Positions 13,100 to 23,136 of a DNA stretch of 64,000 nucleotides are shown piece after piece. The DNA lies in the NCBI GenBank assembly GCA_958510875.1, contig OY294068.1:76300633-76364632 (forward strand). The letters run 5' to 3'. The notes under the pieces were generated by a model. It was given only the letters and a program-made list of their open reading frames with translations. It made no database searches and was not told the origin of the DNA. Source of the stretch: Endomychus coccineus. Taxonomy: Eukaryota > Arthropoda > Insecta > Coleoptera > Endomychidae. Position 1 is the stretch's first letter; each line of letters opens with the position of its first letter. Both the position numbers and the translations under genes were made by a program.

Positions 13100-15900
13100 G
13101 AAGTGGCTCGTACCGGTGTTCTGATGCCTTGGAAATCAAAATCAAGAACATGTCAATTTTTCCTGCTGAGGAATTATCCTCGACTCGGTCGCGTTTCCTT
13201 ACAATCTTACAATATTTGGAATAATGTTACTGGATAAACCGATCAACCTCCCAATTTGGCCGTTCGATTTTCCAGATTTGTGAATGTTAACGATAATTGA
13301 GAAATTTTTTCCACCATTTGCCTTTCCTCTACCTATTATTATTGATAACAATAATTGCACTACGAATTAACTGTTTCACAATCAAAACATCCGTCCATTT
13401 CCGTGTGAAACATCTTCGTTTTCATAGTCAGCTTAAGTCCTGCCGTAAGCGGTACGTTCAATGGAACGCAGAAAAAGTATTGTTTGTAATAGTCTCCGAT
13501 TTTTCAAAAGACAATCTTGAGCCGTCCTATAGATAGCTTATTTTGTTTTGGATATTACATTGCAGTAATAAACTATGGAAGATTTCACACTGTGGATACA
13601 CTATAACACTATAAATAGGAAATAATCATCCTTATCCACTAAAAATCATGTTAGAGTATTGAATAATGCAAACAAGTGGTTACCCACAGCTGTAAATTAA
13701 TCGAAATTCAATAAATTACCCTTTTTGTTTAAACAAACATGTGAACAGTACTCCAGGATAGATCCAATCGAAGCTTTGTAGATTATGACGAGCTGATGGG
13801 ATGTGAATCAGCTCTTGGGACGGAATAGAAAATCAAGTTTTGTGGAGCGATGATTTTCGTAATTGGGCTCGCATGATCGTCTCATAAGAGGGTACTGTTG
13901 GTGGTGATATCGAGCATGGATATAGAGAATTTTTGTACCTGACATCATTATATTGAGGATTGTGGGATCCCCCTTTCTGGATTAAATACAGCTTAATCTT
14001 TAAGAGCATTAAACTATGCTAGATCATCAAATCCCCATTTCAAAATCGTTGCCTCCTCTTCAATAATTGCGTCGACATATCTCTGTCTAGCTACTCTAGT
14101 TTCATCAGATGATATAGATGCCCTAGCTGAGGAAGCGGTATGAACTGCACCTTCACCTATAAAGCTGTGGACGGGACAATAAGTAATTCCCAACAGATCG
14201 TTAATATCGAGAAAAATCATATTTGGGGCCAAGACATATCGCGGAACACTAGCGTTATTAGCATTGTATTAGAGGACACTCCGTCAACCACCACATGGAA
14301 TAATATATTCAAGAGAAAACTCGGATTCGAAAAATTATTTTAAATTACAAATTTAAAGGTGAATTCAATTTTGAGGCTTGAATAAAATAAATAACTAAGT
14401 TGAGACTGCAAAACATATGATGGCAGTTTTCCAAGGAGCCCTTGGTGCCAGACAAGTAAAATGACTTGGAGATATTTTCCAATAGATGTCTGATGGCGAA
14501 TATGTATTAGATAGGCAAGCATACGAGACTTGTTGATCTCAGTTGACGAAAGCCTTTTTTTGCGGTTATTCATGTTTTTGGAGCCCTCTTGGTATAGGAT
14601 GAGCTCTATATTGATCGCTCCAATAATCATGCTTGAGCAGTACTGAATAAAAGTATCACCATTCATACCGAATGGTCTCCATGAACTTTTAAACTATTCA
14701 TTCGAAATATTCACCATACTGCACCAGATTGACTGATCGAGTTTAGTGCCAAGACCAGAGGTTCTCATCTCTACAGTTGCATTCGGAGATTCCTAGTCTC
14801 GATAAATTAACAAATAAGCAAAGTTGAATATTTTCGCCTTTTTCACCTTCCTGCTCATTAGTATTAGCTGTTTGAAGCAATTTGAAATAGCCACGTTTTC
14901 ACTTGAATCGCAAAACGAGAATTTCGTACACTTCTGCAGGTTAAATATATGCGTGTGATATGATTTATAGCCAGAAAAACACTGTTCTCATTATGATACA
15001 AGAAAATACTATAATTCGATTTGAAAAACTAGAAATGGAGATCAAGAATACAACTTGAAACGACGCTACCACGGCCAATATCAATACAATTCCTATTTTC
15101 GCCACTTTTAGGAACGACGGAATTGTGTCCACGGTCTTAACGCATTACCGATTACTATACTTCCCTCATACTACGTATATTGACAGATGTAATACCTCTG
15201 ACTTTTTATGAGAATCTGAATATGATTTTATGGTCAATAGTATATGCGGCAAAACCAACAACAGAATGAACATGGTTCAATGTCAATATAGAACCAATGA
15301 TAGTGTCACAGTTTATTCACTCATATCTCTCTAGATGTATATTTACGCAGATTTAGACAGCAGATCGATGGATAAGATTGATTGAGGAGTAGAATAATAT
15401 CTAGTTTTAACACCTGCTTTCTTCAATTCTGTAAACAATATTATTATAAACAATAGAGATATTTAGTAATCTAAATATATAATTCGACAACACTAAGTGG
15501 TCAGCTTCAATAGGATTGATGTCCACTATTTGCAGAGATGCTGTATAATGAATTTTATGTCGTTATTAATCACCCCCGCCATAACTTTCGGGGAAGACAT
15601 ATAATCAATAATGGAAAGAACATTATATCCTTATTTCATAATTGATTGAGTAATTTCCAATATTTGTACTATATTATTATGCAAATTCTTGGGAAATACA
15701 CATCAACACTTAGGTCTATTATATTTCCGTTTTATATACGCTTTGGTCTCCCGATCATCATTAGAAGACGTTTGGATAATAATTTACATTCAACTGCTGT
15801 TGCTTCAACATGGGGAACTGTAAGTTCGCTCAATGTTGACCGAAATATAACACAATTTTTGCAGACACTCGAATGAAGTAAGCATTCAAGAGTTCCAGTA
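13100..15900. other. No gene confidently recognised
   Basis: Mostly non-coding. Two minus-strand open frames at 14014-14232 and 14340-14666 have a protein-like composition, but they match nothing I know and carry no splice context, so they are not called as genes. Confidence 0.4.
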
Positions 15901-15917
15901 TTGAATAGTAGACTATT

Positions 15918-16640
15918 TTGAAAGCTGATAAAGGAAACTCCACTGTTGTCATGAATCGTTCAGATTATGATTACAAAATCCTGCAACATCTGCAAACTAG
16001 TTCCTATGAGCTTCTAACAAAAGATCTCACCCCCTCTATAGGACGTTCGATTTTACAAATTATCCGTCATCCTTCCCATCCTGATTTAGATAAGAAATCT
16101 CTCATCCCCCATTGTTCAAAAGGTCCCCGTTTATATGGTTTGCCTAAAATTCATAAACCCTCAGTTCCCCTGAGACCAATTGTCAGCACTATCAAATCAT
16201 CTACTTATAAGCTCTCTCTCGATATCGGTCATTTATTCTCAGAACACTTGTAGGTAATTCCTATAGTTTTATCCTAAATTCCTTTCAGTTCGTTGAAAAA
16301 AAAAAGTCAAGTCTCAATGGTCTTTCCCACCATCACCCTGCCCGAAAGCAATCTGTCATAAACTCTTCGGCCCACAGAGCTGTCAACTTATCTCAACCTC
16401 AATCCTTAAAATCAGAATTAAAACATCTTTGATCTGTCTTATTATCAAACAATTTCTATCTTTACAAAATTCAAAAAGTCATGAAGAAATACACTTCGCA
16501 TGAAATTTTAAATCGACCTGAGCCACAAACCTCCCCGCCTGTTTCATCTACTGCCTATCTTCCATATAAATCCTTAAGAAACATAATATTCCTTTCTTAA
16601 ATGGATATTTTCCAGGTATTACATATAAGAGTTCATACTT
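15918..16640 (+). pseudogene. Penelope-like element, reverse transcriptase N-terminal region
   Basis: The open frame 15918-16253 begins KADKGNSTVV and continues to LYGLPKIHK and PLRPIVSTI. These are the hallmark first blocks of Penelope-like reverse transcriptases (KADKGN..VV and GLPKIHK..PLRPI). It stops at 16253. A continuation rich in SSAHRAVNLSQPQSLKSEL at 16340-16430 is the linker between reverse transcriptase and the GIY-YIG nuclease. The same linker occurs in inverted orientation at 51514-51759, so both copies come from one family. The polymerase core itself is missing. Confidence 0.8.
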
Positions 16641-17384
16641 TTTAACGTGGTCATCCACTTTGAATGTCCAAACTAATAAATTCAGGATATCCACAAGATT
16701 TTTCAGAGGATTTCCTATTAATGAAATTTTACCAATCGATATTCACGAACAGTACATCCCTTGAACGTTCCACAATGACGTTTGTAATAAAATAATTGTT
16801 GGGTTATTATCTTTCCCCAACTGGGATTTTGCCTGCAAAGACGAACATCTGTCTCAAATTAAGCAACCTCCCAATATAACAACAACACAAAAATCACTGG
16901 ATCACCGTTTCCTACATTTATTAATTACAGGTGTGTAACACTTCAAATTATATATTAATAATGCAATTGGATAGGTAATCGAAAACTACCTTCTCCTATG
17001 TTAGTTGTATAGACAACCCTGTCTCAAATTGACACCCTAACATCTTGGAAAGGTAAAACATAAAACATTACACATGTTTTAACCAAAATAGTCATTGTTA
17101 AAATGATTCTCAAGGAAATGTTTTGACAAACAATGACAACTAAATTCAAAATGTTATGACAACAACTTATGTGTGAAACAAATTCGCAATAATTATATAT
17201 AAAATGACAGAAACTAGTTGTGAATTGCAAATTTTAAATAAGGAAAATGATACCAGATTCCTGAAAATGTGCAGATCGGAAAAACAAGCATCCCACCTAC
17301 TGTAATAACTTCGAATTGTTCTCCGTCATTAGGCATACGTGCAACATCAATTTCCACCGCCGTGTCAACACTCTGTGGAATCCA

Positions 17385-18140
17385 CTATCCGTCCTCACTG
17401 GACACCTCATTCTCCCGGATGTCATCATTGCTATCATAACATAAATCGGCCTTTAGGTCTTTAATGTGCCAATTACCCACATTTCGGTTGTTTTTATCCT
17501 GCAATTCATACACTAAGTTAGATAATACTCTAGTAACTGTACATGGTATATATTTCGGTGCCACACTCACACCCTCGGGTGTTATACCTCGTATAATCAA
17601 TTCGTAATTCAACTCCTTTGACTTTAAATAATTCGGTTCCATAATTAAAATTTAGTATAAGTTACCTGACCACTTCACAAAAACTAGATGTACTATAGAA
17701 CAATAGTAAGCTCAACTTCAAATATCATTTACTCAATTCTAATACCCAAATGAATCCGGTAAAATATAACAAATTAGCATGTGGTTATCTCCAAAACGAA
17801 ATAACACGTTACCCTACTGTTTGAATTCCGTGTAACCTGATTCTCTATAAGTTATTTATCAATATGTACCGCAACGTACAAAAAAATTCCTACAAATAAA
17901 CTTATATCGAATGACACTATGAAAAACTGTTTCGCAGCGTTATCACTTGAAACTTGAGAAATATAATTCACAAACAGTAACGGAATAAAATATCAATATG
18001 AAATAATAATCACATGCAATAAAATAAACGAATTTCACCAGATGATTCAAAATTGGTCAAACTGAAAATATGCTTTAATTTTCTTTATGCTTATCTACCA
18101 ATGATTTAAACACGTTGTAGGCGCCAAATGTAATAAAATA
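17385..18140 (-). pseudogene. Internally deleted LTR retrotransposon (gag start joined to integrase tail)
   Basis: The minus-strand frame 17385-17642 is 85 codons. It starts like an LTR-element gag (MEPNYLKSKELNYELIIRGI) and after about residue 35 changes into VLSNLVYELQD..VGNWHIKDLK, a typical gypsy-type integrase C-terminal tail. Upstream on the minus strand, near 18118-18130, the text TTACA then TTTGGCGCCTACAACGTG resembles an LTR end followed by a tRNA primer binding site. The simplest reading is a deletion from gag into pol. The 22-base block ending TTATTTTATTACA at about 16782 recurs near 18128, which might mark LTR ends, but similarity does not extend further. Confidence 0.45.
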
Positions 18141-18199
18141 ATTGTTGGGTGCCAAATGTAAGCTACACAATTTCCACTTTCCCTTGATTCTAAATTATT

Positions 18200-18835
18200 C
18201 AAAAAGATGAATTTACCCAAGTTACTAATATTTCCCAAACTAGCTCAAATTCGTGGTTGTTCGGCCCTTTTCGTTAACAATGATGATACTTGCCCTATTA
18301 CTTTTCAAACAACAAACCCTGGGCGCCACCATGAGTTAAAAAAGAAGAATTTCAGGCTATAAATGAAGAAATGAGCATCATTGAATTGGTAGTAAGTAAA
18401 AAGAAAAAGAAACAAAGCATATAAAAACAATAACAAATATATTCAATTATTAATGAACAATAGAAAAATCGTTATACGAACTCGCATGCCCTTTCGGGGC
18501 ACCGATATTAAATTGAAACAATTGTAAATGAAGATAATCAATCTACTTTGACTCAGCAATTACGACCAGCATCTAATTCATCATGGTAATGAAAGTTGCA
18601 ACAGAGATATTAAAATTACTCCCCTGTGTCTCTCCTGTGGTCCTGATGGTGGTTCCGCGAGGTCTCTAGTAGTGTATTGGATCCAATATCCTCCTATCGA
18701 AAAAAAAAAGAAAATGCACCAGTAGGCTGTCCACAAGAGAAGTAAAATTTAATATTTGCAATGGCTCAGTATTGACGCTGTGAATAGCTGAGTTAAGCTA
18801 GAAAAATGTTGATAGGTGAAGCCAAGATAAATTAT
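18200..18835. other. No gene recognised; left flank of the insertion
   Basis: Non-coding sequence directly left of the Polinton. No reading frame or repeat was recognised. Confidence 0.5.
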
Positions 18836-18841
18836 GATTAC
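18836..18841. repeat. Left target site duplication (GATTAC)
   Basis: GATTAC directly precedes the AG-starting terminus of the element and is repeated exactly at 39912-39917. A 6-bp duplication is the known signature of Polinton/Maverick integrase. Confidence 0.95.
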
Positions 18842-19605
18842 AGTAGATGTACTGGGCTACTTCCACGATCAAGAACCAAGATGGCGGCCATAGGGGGGTC
18901 GGTGATAAGGAATGGATGTGTGTGATAAGGTGTGAGATAAGGATATGTTGTTTGTAAAGAGTATACAGGGTGCGTACAAAAAGTGTGTTACATGTATAGG
19001 GTCACGTGACTATCACGAGGCAGCTGCCATCGAGTATACAGGGTGTGTACAAAAAGTGTGTCACATGTACAGGGGTCATGTGACTATCACATGACAGCTG
19101 TCATGGCGGACCCAAGGTACAGATTGCTTCGTGGATATGTCACCACCACGTGACAGCTGTCATGGTGGACCTAAGGTACAGACTGCTCCGTGGAGGTGTC
19201 ACAACCACGTGACAGCTGTCATGGCGGACCTAAGGTACAGATTGCTTCGTGGAGATGTCACCACCACGTGACAGCTGTCATGGTGGACCTAAGGTACAGA
19301 TTGCTTTGTAGAGGTGTCACCACCATATGACAGCAGTCTCATGACAGACCAAAGGTACAGACTGCTCCGTGGAGGTGTCGCCACCACATGACAGCTGTCA
19401 TGACGGACCTATGGTACAGATTGCTTCGTAGAGGTGTCGCCACCACATGACAGCTGTCATGGTGGACCTATGGTACAGATTGCTTCGTGGAGGTGCGAAG
19501 CACCTCTACGAAGCATTCTGCACCTTTGGTCCAGAAGGTATAGACCGATACGTGGAGATGGCGCCACCAGTTCGACTCGTCCGACTCATGCGGCTCGCAA
19601 ACGAC
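18842..19605 (+). repeat. Left terminal inverted repeat
   Basis: The outer sequence matches the reverse complement of 39244-39911 almost base for base (for example one C/T difference in TTCCACGATC). Inside the outer approximately 120 bp is a 74-bp direct duplication starting GAGTATACAGGGTG at 18959 and 19033. A run of 59-bp units centred on ACAGCTGT follows. The inner edge is fuzzy because the left arm has about 80 bp (19495-19575) that the right arm lacks. Confidence 0.9.
19085..19470 (+). repeat. Subterminal 59-bp tandem units with ACAGCTGT palindromes (left)
   Basis: ACAGCTGT occurs at 19094, 19153, 19212, 19271, 19391 and 19450, with a variant unit around 19330, giving a 59-60-bp period. 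Several units extend the palindrome to CATGACAGCTGTCATG, and many carry an adjacent CACGTG. The regular spacing of perfect palindromes suggests arrayed binding sites for an element or host protein; this is inference. Confidence 0.85.
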
Positions 19606-19683
19606 AAATGAAAGGTCGAAGATCATCGGCTACAACGTTTCGTGCGACTTCGCATAATATTGATGAGGACAGTATAGTTCAAG

Positions 19684-20238
19684 ATGAAGTGTGTGGCGGT
19701 CGACATTCAGAGCTTCCAAATCTCATACCATGTAATGATAGTTAAGGAACTTGCTTTGGTGGATTGTGAGAAAAAGTTAGAAAAATATTTTCTATTCAAG
19801 TCACCCACACCGCTAAGTGAACTCGCAGAAAATCAAATGAAGCAAGTAATGTTTTGTGAAAAGTACCACGGAATTCTATACAACTCTGGATACCAGGACT
19901 ATACTAGGATTGAGGAAATTTTCAAGGAAAATATTGATCCAAATAGCATCATATACGTTAGTGGAAAGGGTAAAGCCAAATTTATAGTGAACATCCTAAA
20001 AAAATTGGGGTTAGATCGCCAGGTGAAAGTCTTGAATTTGAAAGGTAGCTGTCCAGAATTTGTTCGAGGAAACTGTAGATATATCTGCCTTCATCACTCC
20101 AACCACAATAATTCTATGTGCTGCAGTGTAAACAGCTGGAAATTGTTTGAATATGTTACGAAGGAAGATGCCCATCTAGATTTATTACGAGGTTTTCAAA
20201 AAATGGGTATGGGGGGCACTCTCCCCCAAACTGACTAG
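19684..20238 (+). CDS. VDIQ-type Maverick accessory protein, left copy
   Basis: This 184-residue protein is encoded directly inside the left terminus. It is paralogous to the protein at 35895-36401 at the right end of the same element. Shared blocks in order are VDIQ.F (residues 6-11), a KEL/KEM block near 21-25, FLFKSPTPLSEL, CEKYHGI.Y.SG..DY near 57-71, IIYVSG.GKAKF near 89-99, and a C-terminal CLHH...C cluster. I know similar proteins from insect Mavericks, but no experimentally defined function. The early D after a beta strand (VDIQ) plus a following acidic residue and the IIYV.G strand would fit an RNase H-like fold; that is inference only. The next gene starts 8 bp downstream, suggesting shared transcription. 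Confidence 0.8.
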   Translation: MKCVAVDIQSFQISYHVMIVKELALVDCEKKLEKYFLFKSPTPLSELAENQMKQVMFCEKYHGILYNSGYQDYTRIEEIFKENIDPNSIIYVSGKGKAKFIVNILKKLGLDRQVKVLNLKGSCPEFVRGNCRYICLHHSNHNNSMCCSVNSWKLFEYVTKEDAHLDLLRGFQKMGMGGTLPQTD

Positions 20239-20245
20239 TATTGAT

Positions 20246-20864
20246 ATGTCTTTGGAAGAATACGCACGTAAACTGTTTGAATTCCATGTGAAATTAGTAG
20301 CACTGAATAAAGACATAAAATTTTATGAAGATAAAAAGTTAACTATAAGCCAACTAGGTAATTTGAGTATAAGTGGAGGGGATAGTTGTGTTGAAATCAA
20401 ATTTCATAATCCTAACCGCAATATTGAATGGGATCCTATATACAAACGTACCACCTCGAGTGAATCGGATTTATATATGTCCCAACAAGGATGCCTTCGT
20501 TGAGAAGGAATGTAATAGAACCGAATGGCAACCCCTGGACCACCAACTAGTTAATGAAAATCAATTGGAGGTATTCTCATACGTTATTCCTAAAACTATG
20601 TTACCAACATTCAACTATAAACTCAAGTTATTATTCCATGATGGAAGTGAGGGAGACGTGGTGAATTGGCAGCAAACTGAAGCCTCAACACCTGTGGTGG
20701 CAGCAATCAATTGCCTAAGCAATGTATCTGAAGCTCAACCACCACAGAAAGAAAATGAAATCTATGCTATGCAATGTTTCAATCTTAGTGTATTATCAGT
20801 TTTATTACTGAAAATCCTCATTAAAAATGTAAAGAAACGTATTAATAATAATAATAATAAATAA
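20246..20864 (+). pseudogene. Frameshifted protein with C-terminal membrane segment
   Basis: Two overlapping open frames, 20246-20503 and 20373-20864, look like one gene of about 205 codons split by a +1 change. The first gives a natural N-terminal half up to about 20435. The second continues naturally from about 20445 (NVPPRVNRIYICPNKD). The C-terminus has one hydrophobic helix (FNLSVLSVLLLKILI) followed by a basic tail and an Asn run from an AAT microsatellite, so a tail-anchored membrane protein is likely. No family was recognised. No GT-AG pair that would repair the frame was seen, so either a one-base mutation or recoding is needed. The AATAAA overlapping the stop (20856-20861) would serve as its poly(A) signal. 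Confidence 0.55.
20856..20861 (+). terminator. Poly(A) signal AATAAA for left plus-strand genes
   Basis: AATAAA lies at the end of an AAT repeat, overlapping the stop codon of the gene at 20246-20864. Confidence 0.5.
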
Positions 20865-20937
20865 TGAAAGTATCGCTATTGTTTGATTATGAATAGGAGA
20901 TGAGGAATCAGTTAGACACATACATTTAACTTTTAAC

Positions 20938-20943
20938 TTTATT
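20938..20943 (-). terminator. Poly(A) signal AATAAA for the seven-exon gene
   Basis: AATAAA on the minus strand, 71 nt downstream of the TAG stop at 21014-21016. Confidence 0.7.
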
Positions 20944-21013
20944 CTTGAATACACACACAAAAAATATTTTACAAAAATTCCCTAAAATATATATACAATA
21001 TAAACACCTAAAT

Positions 21014-22012
21014 CTAAAAATTATTCCCTAAAAACTCAACAAAAAAGACCACACCTCGAGCTATGCGCATTTCAACCATCTGCGAAAACAAAAAAAAATA
21101 ACTTTAGTTGATAAATAATAATAATAATAATAATAATAATAGTGTGTGTGTGTTCGATTCACTCACTTTTTCTTTCAAGCGATTTAAATCGCGAGGTAAC
21201 CCCACCACCAGGGAACATTCTCCATCTAGGGGTGAAACCAAATACCTGCACCCCTCCAAAACCCGAAGTTGTGACATCTGTAATTATGAATAAAACAAGG
21301 GTACTCATTAAATAATAAAAAAACATCAGCATAAGGTAAACATACTTCAAACATCAGCTCCGCCAAGTAGTGGCGGAAACCATGGATACAAAATCCCTCG
21401 TAAATCTGCTGCTGCGGGGGAGGTGTCGGCGAAGGTGCAGGTGATTGGTATGGATGAGGTAATGATCTATTGAGAAAGTAGAATTAGAATTGAAATAATT
21501 CTAGAGTTAATATGAATACATACAAAATGTCTGGGGAGCTCGCTGAAGACGCTGGGGTATCGACCAGGACTTGGGGAGGTAATTCGTTCAATCTGTAATT
21601 ATTGAAATTAGTAAGCAAATATTTCACAAGTAGAAAAAATCACATACATCACGTCCTCCACCAATAAAATCTCGTCGGATCTGATGGAAATAAGAGTAAT
21701 TCAATAATCGAAATAATATATCAAAAATTAAAAAAAAACATACGTTAAATCAATTATTCCGTGCAGATCACGCAATTCCGGGAATAAATCATCATTATCC
21801 ATCGCCTCCAATAGAGTGAGATATTTCATCTCAATCCTTATCTCCTCAGCAGAATAATGACTAAAAAAAATTGCAATCAAGATATATAGTAAGATCGAAA
21901 TGAAATAAAAAAAAACAACTCACTTGTCCTCCATCCAGTTCCGCATCTGCTCTTTGTTCAGTATATCGAACCGGTTGGTAAATATTTCTACGTGCTCGGT
22001 GAATGCGCCCAT
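21014..22012 (-). CDS. Seven-exon spliced gene of unknown function (201 aa)
   Basis: Single frames here are short, but joining seven minus-strand exons gives one uninterrupted 201-residue protein. Exons: 22012-21924, 21860-21744, 21680-21648, 21592-21524, 21466-21346, 21277-21167, 21079-21014. The six introns are 63, 63, 55, 57, 68 and 87 nt. All are GT-AG, with donors GTGAGT (first and last) and GTATGT (middle four), and all have T-rich acceptors. Phases match at every junction. The start ATG at 22012 gives MGAFTEHVEIF; an ATG at 22076 lies only 10 nt past a TATA box and is probably outside the mRNA. The N-terminal half is acidic and helical, the middle is a Pro/Ser/Gln linker, and the C-terminal half is compact (GFCIHGFRHYLAELMF). 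No known family was recognised. The gene shares its upstream region with the divergently transcribed 22720 gene, which suggests early expression. Confidence 0.85.
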
Positions 22013-22079
22013 TTTTCTCTATGTACCACGCACAACACTTTGAGAAGAATACTATTTTCCTCCTATGAAGTGCCATAGG

Positions 22080-22086
22080 TTTTATA
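22080..22086 (-). promoter_or_regulatory. TATA box of the seven-exon gene
   Basis: TATAAAA on the minus strand, 68 nt upstream of the ATG at 22012. It faces away from the tandem promoter module at 22142-22354, making this a divergent promoter region. Confidence 0.6.
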
Positions 22087-22141
22087 CACGATATTTAATT
22101 ATTGAATATGAGATAAACTAAAATTAAACTAATTCCCAGAA

Positions 22142-22354
22142 ATTGATAAAGTTGTTATTGACCAAGCATGAACGCTATACATGACGTCAATTGATAAGAA
22201 GTTCCTATAAAAAGAGATTGATAAAGTTGTTATTCGCCACGCATGAACGGTATACATGACGTCAATTGATAAGAAGTTCCTAAAAAGAAATCGATAAAGT
22301 TGTTATTGACCGACTCGATGGCGCCGTCAACTGATAAGAAGTTCCTATAAAAAC
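22142..22354 (+). promoter_or_regulatory. Triplicated promoter module (GATAAAGTTGTTATT ... TGACGTCA ... TATAAAAA)
   Basis: Three tandem copies start at 22142, 22217 and 22290. Each begins ATTGATAAAGTTGTTATT (third copy TCGATAAAG...), then has a GACGTCAATTGATAAGAAGTTCC-like block and ends in a TATA stretch. Copies 1 and 2 carry the full palindrome TGACGTCA, the CRE/ATF-CREB consensus; copy 3 has GCCGTCA. Copies 1 and 3 end in TATAAAAA, while copy 2 reads CCTAAAAAG. The third TATA (22346-22353) is 25 nt upstream of a TCATT initiator-like A at 22371. Function as the promoter of the 22720 gene is inference from position. Confidence 0.7.
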
Positions 22355-22439
22355 GCGATATGCGCATCTCATTATTATATTCATTATTAAATCTGAGTTA
22401 GAAACAACCAGACGTGTTTTTGTGAGTGCTAAAATCTAG

Positions 22440-22696
22440 GTGAGTTTATTTTATTAATTAACTTAAAACATTATTTTCCTATGTAGGGTTAATTTATATG
22501 TAGGGAATATTTATTTTTCTTTTCTTAAAAATATACTAGTAGAACTTTTTGAAAGTATTTATTAATCTTCTTTTATACAATTTGCTTGGTAAATATTAAA
22601 TAATATTTTGGTGTATTTATTAATATTCAATTTGGTGGGGTAAATCCAACACACAAAAATAATTCTTCGCTGCTAACTTCCATCGATTTGTTTTAG
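22440..22696 (+). other. Predicted 5'UTR intron of the 22720 gene
   Basis: A consensus donor (AG|GTGAGT at 22439/22440) lies about 69 nt downstream of the predicted start site. A T-rich acceptor (TTGTTTTAG ending 22696) lies 23 nt before the ATG at 22720. Removing these 257 nt gives a short leader of about 90 nt. Confidence 0.65.
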
Positions 22697-22719
22697 ATTT
22701 TTTAAAAAATAAAATAAAA

Positions 22720-23043
22720 ATGGATTTTACCAAACTGAACCAAATCTCTCTCTTGCAGAGGGCAACACCTACAAAGATTGCAGAGCTAAAATTGAACGTA
22801 CCACATCTGATTTTCAATTTAAAAATTGTAAATACCAAATTTGGAGAGGTTGTTTTGGCAGAGTTGGAGGGAGAGCGAACTGTTTTCCTACCCAAACGTT
22901 TAACCACAACGCTTACCCCCCTCATCGAAGATATTAATAAAGGACGCAATACAGCCCTAATATATCGAGGGGAAGAAGCGATTGGGTCAGGAAAATCTTG
23001 TGCAAAAATAGAATTCGTACAATTGACCTCCCCAAGGACTTGA
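22720..23043 (+). CDS. Small OB-like protein, putative ssDNA-binding factor
   Basis: The 107-residue protein is preceded by AAAATGG, a good start context. The core reads as alternating beta strands: KILNxK-like IFNLKIVNTKFGEVVLAEL (residues 31-50), then RTVFLPKRL (53-61), then NTALIYRGEEAIGSGKSCAKIEFV toward the end. Small proteins of this type, with the V.T.FG...L.. and FLPKR blocks, are common in insect Mavericks next to the polymerase. The strand pattern suggests an OB fold and single-stranded DNA binding during protein-primed replication. That role is inference; no experiment is known to me. It lies 93 nt upstream of the polymerase on the same strand. Confidence 0.7.
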   Translation: MDFTKLNQISLLQRATPTKIAELKLNVPHLIFNLKIVNTKFGEVVLAELEGERTVFLPKRLTTTLTPLIEDINKGRNTALIYRGEEAIGSGKSCAKIEFVQLTSPRT

Positions 23044-23095
23044 GAGAGAGCCTTCCAGTTCCATCAGCAACAACATCCTTCCTGGCTACTACTGC

Positions 23096-23102
23096 TATAT
23101 AT
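23096..23102 (+). promoter_or_regulatory. TATA-like box upstream of polymerase
   Basis: TATATAT 41 nt before the polymerase ATG, a spacing close to that of the late-gene TATA boxes at 32007 and 33681. It would allow polymerase transcription independent of the 22720 gene. Confidence 0.45.
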
Positions 23103-23136
23103 CCCATAAGGTAGGGTGCTTGTTTATTGTTTAAAA

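Noticed and set aside
14014..14666. Two minus-strand open frames (72 and 108 codons)
   Set aside because: Protein-like in part, but no motif, splice context or repeat relation supports a gene.
16782..18150. A pair of LTRs bounding the 17385 element
   Set aside because: Only a 22-base block is shared between the two proposed ends; similarity does not extend as LTRs would require.
19434..19745. 103-codon frame at the left terminus
   Set aside because: It reads through the 59-bp inverted-repeat units and overlaps the start of the VDIQ-type gene in another frame.
21159..21350. 63-codon minus-strand frame
   Set aside because: It reads across intron 5 and exon 6 of the spliced gene in the wrong frame.
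21861..22076. 71-codon minus-strand frame starting at 22076
   Set aside because: It overlaps exon 1 of the spliced gene in another frame, and its ATG lies only 10 nt past the TATA box, so it is probably not in the mRNA.
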